Positions 1-8,707 are shown, numbered from the stretch's first letter. The stretch: DNA of 64,000 bases from Lacibacter cauensis (GCF_007830055.1 NZ_VLLE01000003.1:868001-932000); one strand, 5' to 3'. Program-made: numbers and translations. Notes: generated by a model from the sequence alone, not told the origin.

Positions 1-1305
1 TTCACGGCGTGCACCCGGTCTTGCACCACTAATGGCATCGCAAGCTTGGACAATCGGAGAAATAACATACTGCATTTCCATTTCATCGTGGTGGGCACCA
101 ATGGCATTGACAACTGCAGGGTTTTCACCGTACTTCTCAGCCAGTTTAGCACCGAGCAATGCGTGGCTCAGTTCAGTTTCTTCGTCTGGTACTTTACCAA
201 TATCGTGTAAAAGACCGGCACGTTTAGCCAGCTTTGGATTCAAACCAAGTTCAGAAGCCATGATGGCACAAAGGTTCGCTGTTTCACGGCTGTGCATTAA
301 CAGGTTTTGACCGTAAGAAGAACGGAAACGCATACGGCCTACCATGCGGATCAGCTCTTTATGCATGCCATGAATGCCGAGTTCAATAACAGTACGCTCG
401 CCAATTTCCATTACCTGCTCTTCCAGTTGCTTACGGGTTTTTTCCACCACTTCCTCAATACGGGCAGGGTGAATACGACCATCGGCCACCAAACGCTGTA
501 AGCTCAAACGGGCTACTTCACGGCGAAGCGGATCGAAAGAAGATAACAGAATCGCCTCAGGCGTATCATCAACAATCAGGTCAACGCCTGTCGCTGCTTC
601 AATCGCACGGATGTTACGGCCTTCACGACCGATGATCTGACCTTTTATTTCATCGCTTTCAAGGTTGAAAACGGTTACTGTATTTTCAATAGTCTGTTCT
701 GCTGCAGTACGCTGAATTGTTTGGATGACAATCTTACGTGCTTCCTTACCGGCTTTGAGCTTGGCATCTTCAATAATTTCCTGTTGCAATACCAGTGCAC
801 GGGTCTGTGCCTCCTGCTTCAGACTTTCTACCAATTGATTTTTGGCTTCTTCTGCGCTAAGACCAGCAATTTTTTCGAGGCGGCGGATATGCTCCTCCTG
901 GTGTTTCTCCAGTTCGGTACGCTTTAGGTTCACCACTTCGATCTGGCGGTTGAGGTTTTCTTTGATAGCCTCGTTTTCTTTAATCTGCTTATCGAGGTTA
1001 GCTTCCTTCTGGTTAATGGATTGTTCTTTCTGGCGGGCACGGTTCTCGCTTTCGCTGATTTTGCGGTTGCGTTCCATCACGTCACGGTCGTGATCAGCCT
1101 TCAGTTGAACAAACTTTTCTTTTGCCTCGAGTTCTTTTTCTTTCCGGATGGTTTCGGCCCGGATGCCTGCTTCTTTAATAATGGATTGTGCCTGTGCTTC
1201 GGCTTCTTCTACCTGCTTTTGTGTGTTTTTAGCAAAGATGAATTTTCCTGCTACCACCCCTATGAGGAGTGCTACAATACCAATTATAACATAAATGAGT
1301 TCCAT
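1..1305 (-). CDS. rny: Ribonuclease Y, 3' part cut by window edge
   Basis: Membrane-anchored endoribonuclease that starts mRNA decay. The visible 435 residues (family about 520) begin with one membrane segment (about residues 3-21), then a long charged coiled coil (about 25-190), a KH RNA-binding domain with GREG at 226-229, and the HD phosphohydrolase domain with the catalytic His-Asp pair at 367-368 in LLHDIGKV. The frame is open to base 1, so the last part of the HD domain and the C-terminal domain lie outside. The ATG at 1303-1305 is chosen because it puts the membrane anchor at the N-terminus. It follows zapA on the same strand after about 140 bp, a common Bacteroidota pairing. Identity is very secure. 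Confidence 0.96.
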   Translation of the reverse strand, partial: MELIYVIIGIVALLIGVVAGKFIFAKNTQKQVEEAEAQAQSIIKEAGIRAETIRKEKELEAKEKFVQLKADHDRDVMERNRKISESENRARQKEQSINQKEANLDKQIKENEAIKENLNRQIEVVNLKRTELEKHQEEHIRRLEKIAGLSAEEAKNQLVESLKQEAQTRALVLQQEIIEDAKLKAGKEARKIVIQTIQRTAAEQTIENTVTVFNLESDEIKGQIIGREGRNIRAIEAATGVDLIVDDTPEAILLSSFDPLRREVARLSLQRLVADGRIHPARIEEVVEKTRKQLEEQVMEIGERTVIELGIHGMHKELIRMVGRMRFRSSYGQNLLMHSRETANLCAIMASELGLNPKLAKRAGLLHDIGKVPDEETELSHALLGAKLAEKYGENPAVVNAIGAHHDEMEMQYVISPIVQACDAISGARPGARRE

Positions 1306-1445
1306 TGTTGATGTGGGGTTTGTTTTCTTTCTGCAAATCGTTCCTTTCTATGGCTTTATACATATACATAGCGGGACAATAGTGGCGAAAATACAGAAAA
1401 AAAGAAAGCATACCGACGTAATACAGCCCGAGCGGAGAATATGGC

Positions 1446-1748
1446 TTACGATTGCAGCAGCTGATCTATTTGCAGTTCGAGTTTTTTCAAGGCTTCTTCT
1501 GCATCGGCAGCGTTGGCTGAAGCTGGGGTATTGCCCGTTTTGGCGCTCACTTCAGTAGCATACCATATCAACACCATTGCAACATAATCCTGCATGTCTT
1601 TGCCGGCAAAGCTGGTTTTGTATTCAATTATTTTTTCATTGATGATTTTAACCGTTTTGCGAACATGTTCTTCATGCTCGCTGCTTACTTTAATACGGTA
1701 GCTGCGGTCGCCAATAACAATGTTTATGGGAATTAATGATTCCATCAT
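1446..1748 (-). CDS. zapA: Cell division protein ZapA
   Basis: Small cytosolic FtsZ-ring stabiliser. The 100-residue product has the ZapA pattern: an N-terminal strand region (IPINIVIGDRSYRIKVSSEHEE), then a long helix and a C-terminal coiled coil (ALKKLELQIDQLLQS) used for dimer and tetramer formation. The start is Met-Met and either ATG could be used. A weak -7-like element (TTATTTTG on the minus strand, 1751-1758) lies only a few bases upstream, so the message may be nearly leaderless. It sits between a coiled-coil gene and rny on the same strand. Confidence 0.9.
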   Translation of the reverse strand: MMESLIPINIVIGDRSYRIKVSSEHEEHVRKTVKIINEKIIEYKTSFAGKDMQDYVAMVLIWYATEVSAKTGNTPASANAADAEEALKKLELQIDQLLQS

Positions 1749-1867
1749 ACCAAAATAAGGCTAAGTTTTTATATATTCGAAACTCGTAAAAAAGTTCCCT
1801 TATCTGTTTTGTTGCATACTTTTTGAGAAGCACTGCTTATCACTTACCTCAAACCAGGATCAAAACA

Positions 1868-2119
1868 ATGTTTGCAAAAGTTAAACCACAAGTGTTTATC
1901 GATACACTTACGTTGGAACTTTCGTCACCGGAACGGAAAGCAATAAAAGCAGTACTGAAAGATGAAGGTGGAGCTGTATGTCGCCATCTCGAATCAGAAG
2001 CATCTTCTCATCGTTCGCTCATCTGGAGTGGACTCAACGATCTTCCATACGGCGTGTATACCATCGAATTAAAGCAGGGTGAAAACGAGATGAAAATGCA
2101 GATCGTTAAGCGGGTGTAA
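1868..2119 (+). CDS. Stand-alone type IX secretion tail-like protein, no signal peptide
   Basis: An 83-residue protein whose whole length resembles the C-terminal type A sorting domain of type IX secretion cargo. An N-terminal VKPQVFIDTLTLEL stands where cargo has a PNP-x-x-x-x-L-T-I-E-type motif. Then come beta strands with an IKAVLKDEGGAV segment (the usual D-x-x-G-K-x-V position), LNDLPYGVYTIEL (usual L-x-x-L-x-x-G-x-Y), and a closing KMQIVKRV strand. No signal peptide or passenger domain is present. I chose the ATG at 1868; a longer reading from 1823 adds 15 residues with no domain signal. The gene lies on the opposite strand between the coiled-coil gene and zapA, with its stop abutting the coiled-coil stop. 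The family link is inference from motif spacing. Confidence 0.7.
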   Translation: MFAKVKPQVFIDTLTLELSSPERKAIKAVLKDEGGAVCRHLESEASSHRSLIWSGLNDLPYGVYTIELKQGENEMKMQIVKRV

Positions 2120-2407
2120 CTACTCTGTAAGCAAGGCAATACAACGATCAATTTCTCTTATAAATCCGTTCAGCTTTTTTTCCAGTTCCTTTTTTTCTTT
2201 TTCGTCTAATTGCTGTTGCGATGCTTTTAAAATTGCATTCTGCATTTCCAGTATTTCCATTTCCTGTTTACGATCGCTATGCTTGTCCTTTAACTGCAGC
2301 AGTTCTTCCTTGAGCTTTTTATTCTCTTTTTCAAGCTGCTGATGTTTTTTTACCAGCAGTTGCATTTTTTGCTGCAGTGATTGTATGTGTTGCTCGATAG
2401 CTGTCAC
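2120..2407 (-). CDS. Small coiled-coil protein, function unknown
   Basis: A 95-residue protein that is almost wholly heptad-like (Q/E/K/L-rich: SLQQKMQLLVKKHQQLEKEN, then further LKEELLQLKDK repeats). It has no membrane segment and no signal peptide. It lies 19 bp downstream of pheT and upstream of zapA on the same strand, so it is probably co-transcribed with pheT and perhaps linked to division through zapA. It resembles the short coiled-coil proteins found before zapA in many Bacteroidota (ZapB-like in form only). No function is assigned. Confidence 0.75.
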   Translation of the reverse strand: MTAIEQHIQSLQQKMQLLVKKHQQLEKENKKLKEELLQLKDKHSDRKQEMEILEMQNAILKASQQQLDEKEKKELEKKLNGFIREIDRCIALLTE

Positions 2408-2426
2408 CGTAAAGGTTTAATGAACA

Positions 2427-4850
2427 TTATTTGCGTATTTCAGCCGAAAGTTGTTTTTCCAGCGTTTGAATGAGTGTGCTCATCATCTTCTCTGTTTCTT
2501 TATCTACCAATGTCTTTTCATCGTCCTGGAACACAAAATTGAGCGCCAGTGATTTTTTGTTGGCTCCAATTTTTTCACTCTCAAAAACATCGAATAACGA
2601 CACAGCTTTCAGGCGGCTCACTTTCGCATTCTTAATTGCTTTCTCCACTTCCGCATAGCTGATATTCTTTTCAATTACAATCGCCAAGTCACGCTCTACG
2701 GCAGGGAAACGTGGAATTTCTTTGTACTCCAGTTTGGCTTTTGCAGCAAGCTGAGTTAAAATGTTCCAGTTAATATCGGCAAAGTAAACCGGTTGTTTAA
2801 TATCGAACTGTTTTAACTGGGCAGCATCAACAATACCTACTTTGGCGATTACCTGTTTTTGGGTTTTGTAGTTGATGACTCCGCTGAAGCCTTTTTCTGC
2901 TTCTGCAATTTCTGTTTCGGCAGTAAGCCCCGCCTGTTGTAAAATACCATTCACCACTGCTTTGAGGAAGTACACATCGGTAGCCGATGCTTTTTGTTTC
3001 CATGAAGCTTCGGTAGTGCCGGTTGTATAAATAGCTAAGTGATCGGTTTCGAAATATTTACCGGTTTCGGTTGTTTTGTACGTTTTACCAAACTCAAACA
3101 AACGCAGACTGCTGTTTTTACGGTTGAGGTTAAACGCTATGCACTGCAAGCCTGTTTCCAGCATCGACGGACGCATCACATTCAGCTCGGCACTCAGGTT
3201 GTTGAGCATTTTAACCGTTGTTGCCAGCACTTCTTCGCTGTACCATGCACTGTTGGCAATGGAGTTGGTGAAGATTTCATTAAAGCCCTGACCGGCCAGG
3301 ATGTTGCTTATTTTTTCTTTGTACGCAAAGCTTGTTTGATCGGCTTCGGTAGAAGGAGAGATGGTGATGCTGGTTGGAATTTCTACATTATCCAATCCAT
3401 CAATACGCATTACTTCTTCTGCAAGATCGGCCGGTAATTCCATATCGGGTTTGCTGAAAGGTGCGGCCACCCATAGTTCATCAATGGATTCTTTCACCAA
3501 TTCAAAACCCAGCGATTCAAAAATTTTCTTCACCGTATCGGGGTGATAGTTTTTACCGCTGATCTTTTTGAGGTAATGGAATTTGAGCGCAATTTGTGTT
3601 TTCTCTTTTGGCTTCGGATACACATCAACAACATCACTTGCAATTTCACCGCCACCGAGTTCTTTAATCAGTAACGCCGCACGCTTCAGTACGTTTACAG
3701 TATTACTAATGTCAACACCCTTTTCAAAACGTGTAGCAGCATCGGTACGCAGGTTATGACGGAACGATGTTTTACGTGTTGTAACCGGGTTGAACCAGGC
3801 ACTCTCTAAAAAGATATTCTTAGTGGTTTCTTTTACACCGCTTTTCATGCCTCCAAAAACACCTGCAATACACATCGCTTCTTCTTTATTGCAGATCATC
3901 AGATCTTCTGCATTGAGCTTACGTTCTTTTTCATCAAGTGTAACAAAGGCAGTGCCTTCGGGTAAGTTCTTTACAATTACTTCGCCACCGGCAATAGCAT
4001 CTGCATCAAATGCATGTAACGGTTGGCCTGTTTCGTGCAGAATATAATTGGTAATATCTACAATGTTATTGATCGGTCTTACACCAATTGCTTTTAACCG
4101 TTGCTTCAGCCAAACAGGGCTTTCTTTTACGGTAACATTGGCAATACTTACACCTGCATAACGCTGACAAGCTTCTGTATTTTCAACCTTAACTGTGATG
4201 GGTAAGTTTTTATGATCGGTTTTGAAACCATTGCTGAAAGGCGATTTCAGCACATAGTTTTTCTTATCATGAAAGTTGAGGTAGGCAATTACATCACGGG
4301 CAACACCCATGTGGCTCATGGCATCCATGTGGTTGGGTGTTAAACCAATTTCGATGATCCAATCAGTGTAGGGTTTAAAATAATCAGCTGCACTTGTACC
4401 CACAGTTACGTTGGCGGGTAGAATCATAATGCCTGCATGGCTGTTGCCTAAACCAATTTCATCTTCAGCGCAAATCATACCATGACTTTCAACACCACGG
4501 ATCTTCGCCTTCTTCATGGTTAACGGTTCGCCATTTGCCGGGTAGATGGTTGTACCAATCGTTGCCACTACTACTTTTTGACCAGCAGCAACATTCGGTG
4601 CGCCACATACAATTTGCAAAGACTCAGCCGCACCAATATTTACTGTAGTGAGCGATAATTTATCGGCATCGGGATGTTTTTCGCAGGTAAGTACTTCGCC
4701 AATAACCAAACCCTGCAAACCTCCTTTTACTTCTTCGTAGGCCTCCATGCTTTCTACTTCTAGGCCAATTGATGTAAGAATACGGCTCAAACGCTCCGGT
4801 TCAACCGAAACGGGTAAATATTCGTGCAACCACTTATAACTGATCGTCAT
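2427..4850 (-). CDS. pheT: Phenylalanyl-tRNA synthetase beta subunit
   Basis: The beta chain of the alpha2-beta2 enzyme that charges tRNA-Phe. The 807 residues match the usual full bacterial length: N-terminal MTISYKWLHEYLP, an EMAP/OB-type tRNA-binding domain (about 40-150), B3/B4 editing domain (about 210-360), B5 domain (about 400-470), the catalytic-like core with an F-x-x-A-x-x-F-N class II fold, and a C-terminal ferredoxin-like anticodon-binding domain ending at the last residue. The frame stays open for 46 codons further upstream, but the ATG at 4848-4850 gives the family N-terminus and is used here. pheS is not in the window. A perfect -7 element lies 29 bp upstream. Confidence 0.96.
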   Translation of the reverse strand: MTISYKWLHEYLPVSVEPERLSRILTSIGLEVESMEAYEEVKGGLQGLVIGEVLTCEKHPDADKLSLTTVNIGAAESLQIVCGAPNVAAGQKVVVATIGTTIYPANGEPLTMKKAKIRGVESHGMICAEDEIGLGNSHAGIMILPANVTVGTSAADYFKPYTDWIIEIGLTPNHMDAMSHMGVARDVIAYLNFHDKKNYVLKSPFSNGFKTDHKNLPITVKVENTEACQRYAGVSIANVTVKESPVWLKQRLKAIGVRPINNIVDITNYILHETGQPLHAFDADAIAGGEVIVKNLPEGTAFVTLDEKERKLNAEDLMICNKEEAMCIAGVFGGMKSGVKETTKNIFLESAWFNPVTTRKTSFRHNLRTDAATRFEKGVDISNTVNVLKRAALLIKELGGGEIASDVVDVYPKPKEKTQIALKFHYLKKISGKNYHPDTVKKIFESLGFELVKESIDELWVAAPFSKPDMELPADLAEEVMRIDGLDNVEIPTSITISPSTEADQTSFAYKEKISNILAGQGFNEIFTNSIANSAWYSEEVLATTVKMLNNLSAELNVMRPSMLETGLQCIAFNLNRKNSSLRLFEFGKTYKTTETGKYFETDHLAIYTTGTTEASWKQKASATDVYFLKAVVNGILQQAGLTAETEIAEAEKGFSGVINYKTQKQVIAKVGIVDAAQLKQFDIKQPVYFADINWNILTQLAAKAKLEYKEIPRFPAVERDLAIVIEKNISYAEVEKAIKNAKVSRLKAVSLFDVFESEKIGANKKSLALNFVFQDDEKTLVDKETEKMMSTLIQTLEKQLSAEIRK

Positions 4851-4878
4851 GCTAAGAGAACTTTTATTCGGAAAGCTG

Positions 4879-4886
4879 CAAAGATA
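4879..4886 (-). promoter_or_regulatory. Probable -7 element of the pheT promoter
   Basis: On the minus strand this reads TATCTTTG, a perfect match to the Bacteroidota -7 consensus TAnnTTTG, 29 bp before the pheT ATG. No clear -33 TTTG is seen at the usual spacing, so only the -7 box is supported. Confidence 0.5.
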
Positions 4887-5110
4887 ATTGATTGACTGCT
4901 TGAGCCCTACAGTAGTTTTTGGCAGCTGACGAAAGGAGCAAAAACAGGGTTTTGGAAGCAAAAGTCCATATTGTAATCTGCGCCACACAGCAAAAGAATC
5001 GGTTCAAAATCTTTCTGCACAGCCTGTGTGGAAATGCGCACTGTTGGAGCGAAAAAATAAATTAAATTGAGGATAAGCCGGGTGTTTTATGTGCATCACT
5101 TCAAGAAAAG

Positions 5111-5167
5111 CGTGGATAACCCGGAATTTAATGTGGATTGAGGTTGAAAAAATTATACTGTGGATTT
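5111..5167 (-). promoter_or_regulatory. Weak cluster of DnaA-box-like sites upstream of dnaB
   Basis: Three sites on the minus strand read TTATCCACG (5111-5119, one mismatch to TTATCCACA), CAATCCACA (5132-5140, two mismatches) and AAATCCACA (5159-5167, two mismatches). All have the same orientation. Only the first is a good box. Their place in front of the replicative helicase gene is suggestive but not proof. Confidence 0.3.
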
Positions 5168-5300
5168 GTTTTTGCTGGTATTGGTTTGTCCTTTACATTC
5201 GTCGCCCTTGTTCCGGTAACAATTGCTTAACATGAAAAAACGATTGTACAACGCCGGCAAGGCAAATCCCAAAATAACATTGTAGTATTCTTTGTGAACT

Positions 5301-6899
5301 ATGGCTATTCCGAATTTAAATACAGACCGTTCTAAGAAAAAACGTACTACGGTAGATCAGCTCACCGGCAGCTACAGCAAAGTGCAACCCCAGGCAAGAG
5401 AGCTGGAAGAAGCAGTGCTTGGCGCTATTATGCTGGAGAAAAGTGCATTCGATATTGTAAGCGAAATTCTGAAACCGGAATGCTTCTATGTATCGGCACA
5501 CCAAAGCATTTTTAAAGCAATGCAGGAGCTGCAAAGCAAATCGACGCCCATTGATATTTTAACGGTTGTTGAACAGCTGAAAATTAATGGCGAACTGGAA
5601 ATGGTTGGTGGTGCGTATTATGTGGCCAAGCTAACCAATTCGGTTGTATCTACTGCCAATGTGGAAGCGCATTCACGTATTGTACTCGAAAAATTTATTC
5701 AGCGGAAATTAATCACCATCAGCAACGAAACGATTGCAGAGGCATATGAAGATGCTGCAGATATTTTCGATTTGCTGGATGATGCGGAAAGCAAGTTATT
5801 CGAGATCACCAATAACTACATGCGCAAGAACTTCGAATCGATGGAAGATATTTTGGTGAAGACTATCCAGCGTATCGAAGACATGCGGAACAAGCAGGAA
5901 GATATTACGGGTGTACCGAGTGGCTTCCCCTCAATGGATAAAGTAATTTATGGCTGGCAGCCATCCGATCTGGTTATTCTTGCTGCCCGTCCTGCCGTGG
6001 GTAAAACAGCGTTTGCTTTAAATCTAGTACGTTACGCTGCATTAAATAAAACAAAGCCAACGCCGGTTGCTTTCTTCTCGCTTGAAATGAGTGCTGCACA
6101 GCTGGTGCAGCGTATTCTTTCGGCCGAAAGTGAAATTATGCTCGAAAAGATCTCCCGTGGTAAACTGGAAGATCATGAAGTTCAAGAGCTGTATAAAAAA
6201 GGAATTGAACCTTTAGCAAAGGCGCCGATTTATATTGACGACAGTGCGGCACTCAACATTTTCGAATTGCGTGCAAAAGCCCGCCGATTGGTAAACAAGC
6301 ATGGTGTAGGCTTATTGATCATCGACTATCTGCAGTTGATGAGCGGTGCAGGAAATAAAAACACCAATCGTGAACAGGAGATCAGTACCATTTCACGTGG
6401 TTTAAAACAGCTGGCAAAAGAATTACATATTCCCATCATTGCACTTTCGCAGTTAAGTCGTGATGTGGAGAAACGTAAGGATGGTAACAAGATGCCGCAG
6501 TTGAGTGACCTTCGTGAATCGGGTGCGATTGAACAGGATGCGGATATGGTGTTGTTCTTGTATCGTCCCGAATATTACGATATTACATCGAATGAGTTTG
6601 GTGAAAGCAACCGTGGTGAAACACACGTACGTATTGCCAAGCACAGGAATGGTTCGCTCGAAACAATTAAACTGAGAGGCTTACTGCATATTCAGAAATT
6701 TATTGAAGATGATTTTGGTGATGCAGGTGGAATGCCAGGTGGCGGTGGTAGTTACAATGCGCCATTACCGGGCGGACCGGGCATGTTGCCGGGCAGTGGT
6801 AGTTGGAAGCAAATTCCAGAAGATGACGGCCCCAAAGTTTACGTACAGAAAGGAAGTAAAATGAATGATATGAACTTCGATGAGGAAACGCCGTTTTAG
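5301..6899 (+). CDS. dnaB: Replicative DNA helicase DnaB
   Basis: The 5'-3' ring helicase of the replication fork. The 532 residues comprise the N-terminal collar domain (starting QARELEEAVLGAIMLE near 32), a linker helix, and the RecA-like C-terminal domain with Walker A AARPAVGKTAF (about 226-236), Walker B LLIIDYLQLM, and the DLRESGAIEQDADMV segment of the DnaB family. An extra tail of about 60 residues follows: Gly/Pro-rich (GGMPGGGGS), then acidic, ending NFDEETPF. That tip looks like the SSB C-terminal tip (acidic residues then P-F). The start ATG gives the usual short N-terminal extension. A strong terminator follows. Confidence 0.96.
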   Translation: MAIPNLNTDRSKKKRTTVDQLTGSYSKVQPQARELEEAVLGAIMLEKSAFDIVSEILKPECFYVSAHQSIFKAMQELQSKSTPIDILTVVEQLKINGELEMVGGAYYVAKLTNSVVSTANVEAHSRIVLEKFIQRKLITISNETIAEAYEDAADIFDLLDDAESKLFEITNNYMRKNFESMEDILVKTIQRIEDMRNKQEDITGVPSGFPSMDKVIYGWQPSDLVILAARPAVGKTAFALNLVRYAALNKTKPTPVAFFSLEMSAAQLVQRILSAESEIMLEKISRGKLEDHEVQELYKKGIEPLAKAPIYIDDSAALNIFELRAKARRLVNKHGVGLLIIDYLQLMSGAGNKNTNREQEISTISRGLKQLAKELHIPIIALSQLSRDVEKRKDGNKMPQLSDLRESGAIEQDADMVLFLYRPEYYDITSNEFGESNRGETHVRIAKHRNGSLETIKLRGLLHIQKFIEDDFGDAGGMPGGGGSYNAPLPGGPGMLPGSGSWKQIPEDDGPKVYVQKGSKMNDMNFDEETPF

Positions 6900-6930
6900 A
6901 TTTCTGATTTCGGATGTATGATTTTAGATT
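6900..6930. repeat. Spacer word repeat, GATTTCGGAT family
   Basis: Right after the dnaB stop the spacer is built from related words (GATTTCTGATTTCGGATG, then TATGATTTTAGATTT). The same words occur in reverse orientation before glpF (21424-21456) and in a looser form between nuoD and nuoH (38761-38790). No protein or RNA explains them. Confidence 0.5.
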
Positions 6931-6963
6931 TGTCCCGCTTGCTTAAAGCGGGACATTCTTTTT
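6931..6963 (+). terminator. Intrinsic terminator after dnaB
   Basis: Perfect 10-bp stem TGTCCCGCTT (6931-6940) with AAGCGGGACA (6946-6955), 5-nt loop, followed by TTCTTTTTT. It ends only a base or two before the rsmE ATG, so rsmE must start from read-through or from a promoter overlapping the stem. Confidence 0.85.
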
Positions 6964-6964
6964 T

Positions 6965-7678
6965 ATGGCATTACCTTTTTTCTATATCGAGTCTTTAGAT
7001 TCATCGCAACAACTTCTTACGTTAAACGAAGAAACCTCGAAGCATGTGGTGCAAGTATTGCGTATGCAGGCAGGAGAGCAGTTGAATTTAACCGACGGGA
7101 AAGGCAATTTGTTTACAGCGCTAATAAACGATGCACATAAAAAGCATTGTGTAGTAAAAATTCAAACAAAAAGCTTTACACCGCAAGCTGCACGCAAAAC
7201 ATGCATAGCTGTTTCGCTGGTGAAGAATGCAAGTCGTTTCGAATGGTTTTTAGAAAAGGCAACAGAAATCGGTATCACCGAAATTATTCCGTTGTTGTGC
7301 GACCGGACCGAGCGCCAGCATTTCCGTTACGACCGGATGAAAGGAATACTTGTAAGTGCCATGCTGCAGAGCCAGCAAACATGGATGCCTGTGCTGCATG
7401 AACCAATGAGATTTGAAAATTTAAAAATGATGCAATTTGAAAATGCAGTAAAGCTGATTGCACATTGTGAAGAAAGAGAAAAAACATCGATCACCGATAT
7501 CCTGAGCGAAGTCGAAGGTGCAAATTGTATGATCCTGATTGGTCCGGAAGGTGATTTTACTTCTGCTGAAATTGAATCTGCAATTGCAAGCGGATGCCAA
7601 CCCGTAATGCTGGGCGAAACAAGATTGCGAACAGAAACAGCTGCTGTTGTTGCAGCCACTTTATTGAAAATCCGGTAA
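6965..7678 (+). CDS. rsmE: 16S rRNA (uracil-1498-N3)-methyltransferase RsmE
   Basis: SPOUT-class methyltransferase acting on 16S rRNA in assembled 30S subunits. The 237 residues match the family: an N-terminal PUA-like domain (HVVQVLRMQAGEQLNLTDG, about 28-46), then the knotted SAM domain with the LVKNASRFEWFLEKATEIG segment (about 86-104), the ILIGPEGDFTSAE loop (about 188-201) and the C-terminal LGETRLRTETA knot motif (about 216-226). Odd feature: residues DILSEVEG, just before the knot, are encoded by a copy of a dispersed DNA repeat (7500-7518). The gene otherwise looks intact. The terminator right before the ATG suggests its own promoter or read-through. Confidence 0.94.
   Translation: MALPFFYIESLDSSQQLLTLNEETSKHVVQVLRMQAGEQLNLTDGKGNLFTALINDAHKKHCVVKIQTKSFTPQAARKTCIAVSLVKNASRFEWFLEKATEIGITEIIPLLCDRTERQHFRYDRMKGILVSAMLQSQQTWMPVLHEPMRFENLKMMQFENAVKLIAHCEEREKTSITDILSEVEGANCMILIGPEGDFTSAEIESAIASGCQPVMLGETRLRTETAAVVAATLLKIR
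7500..7518 (+). repeat. Dispersed repeat TCCTGAGCGAAGTCGAAGG inside rsmE
   Basis: These 19 bases match the element at 49335-49353 in 18 of 19 positions (A versus C at one site). Such LSEVEG-encoding elements are, as I recall, widespread dispersed palindromic repeats in Bacteroidota. Here the repeat lies in the coding frame and contributes I-L-S-E-V-E-G to RsmE. Confidence 0.7.
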
Positions 7679-7745
7679 GAATAGGGGCGAAGAATTTACG
7701 AACCGTGGTTTACACGGTTGAGAGACAGAATCGTAAACGAAACAA

Positions 7746-8219
7746 TCAGTTTACTATTTTATTGGCACAGCTGCTGCTGGCAAAAGCTTCGGGCTTGGCT
7801 TTAAAAGCAAAGCCCATACCGAGGATATAACCCATGGCTTCACGCAATGCTTCATTGCTTTTAAAATGCGGATTGGTATTAATATCGGCATGTACTTCCA
7901 TATCCACATCGTACTGTGTAAACAGATCGCAGAGCTCGTAGGCAATTTCAATACTCTTTGCCACTTCTACCAACATCCGTTCTTTGATGGAATACTTCTG
8001 TTTGGTTTTATCGTTATGAATGAACATGAAGCCACCATGTCCTTCACGCAGAAAAACAATAACTGTTGCAAATTCGGTATCGCTTCCTTTTACCTGGCTA
8101 TCGGTACCAATACAAACTTTTAAACGGAAACCTTTTTCGGTTTCTCTTATGATGGCGGTACGTACCTCATCCTTAATAGGAATACGGATGTGCTCGCCGT
8201 TAAATTTTCTCCATTTCAT
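7746..8219 (-). CDS. YkuK-type RNase H-like protein (DUF458)
   Basis: A 157-residue cytosolic protein with the YkuK/DUF458 layout: N-terminal MKWRKFNGEHIRIPI, then VCIGTDSQVKGSDTEFATVI (a TDSQ motif at the RNase H-fold acidic strand), a helix with SIEIAYEL, a VHADIN motif and a C-terminal MGYILGMGFAFKAKPEAFASS. Acidic residues in the TDSQ and HADIN motifs are placed like RNase H-fold metal ligands, but an activity is not established for this family. The ATG at 8217-8219 is used; a reading 34 residues longer adds nothing family-like. It is convergent with rsmE. Confidence 0.75.
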   Translation of the reverse strand: MKWRKFNGEHIRIPIKDEVRTAIIRETEKGFRLKVCIGTDSQVKGSDTEFATVIVFLREGHGGFMFIHNDKTKQKYSIKERMLVEVAKSIEIAYELCDLFTQYDVDMEVHADINTNPHFKSNEALREAMGYILGMGFAFKAKPEAFASSSCANKIVN

Positions 8220-8341
8220 AAAAAGGGTTTTCCCTAATTTACGAAACTCTTTTTGCCTGCTGCAAGCTTGTTCAGTTATTAGTTTATTAACAGCTGGGGA
8301 TAACCGAAGCCACTTCAACAAAACTGCCGGAACGCTGAAAG

Positions 8342-8704
8342 CTAATACTGGCCTGTACTTAAGAGCACAAGTGTACAGGCTTCCATCGTTTCAATATTGT
8401 TATTACGTGCCAATTCTTCCAGCTCCCGATTTTCAGTACCCGGGTTAAAAATGATGCGTTTAGGATGTAAGGAGAGTATATAATCGTAATACGCTTTCTG
8501 GTGTGTTGGGTTGATATACAGGGTAACCGTATCAATATCGTGGTAAGGTTGCTGTTCTGTTTCAATGGCTACATCTGCCACGGTTCCTTTGTGTTTGCCA
8601 ATAGCTTTTACCGGATGACCATTGCTGCGTAACCGGTGGACAGCCAGGTAACTAAACCGAATGCTGTTGTCTGAGGCACCTATGACTAAGGTTAACTTGG
8701 ACAT
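8342..8704 (-). CDS. CoA-binding domain protein
   Basis: A 120-residue single-domain Rossmann-like protein of the CoA-binding_2 type: N-terminal LVIGASDNSIRFSYLAVHRL (nucleotide-binding loop), VKAIGKHKG, DTVTLYINPTHQ, and a conserved RIIFNPGTENRELEELA segment near the C-terminus. Family members bind CoA or related nucleotides; the physiological role is unknown. It ends 123 bp from the YkuK-type gene start and begins 3 bp after the TonB-family gene stop on the same strand, so it is probably co-transcribed with that gene. Confidence 0.8.
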   Translation of the reverse strand: MSKLTLVIGASDNSIRFSYLAVHRLRSNGHPVKAIGKHKGTVADVAIETEQQPYHDIDTVTLYINPTHQKAYYDYILSLHPKRIIFNPGTENRELEELARNNNIETMEACTLVLLSTGQY

Positions 8705-8707
8705 TAT

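Larger units (their letters stand above)
4851..5300. other. 450-bp divergent spacer pheT / dnaB
   Basis: Non-coding region between two divergent genes. It holds the pheT -7 element (4879-4886) and three GTGGAT-containing sites at 5111-5167. Just before dnaB, TATTCTTTG at 5287-5295 may be a slightly irregular -7 element giving a very short leader. I see no RNA gene, terminator or open frame of note in the rest. Confidence 0.5.

Noticed and set aside
1306-1445. 6S RNA downstream of zapA
   Set aside because: The zapA-ssrS neighbourhood is known in proteobacteria, but the 140-bp spacer is too short and lacks the long hairpin.
3039-3437. Open frame antisense to pheT
   Set aside because: A shadow of the pheT coding frame with no independent signals.
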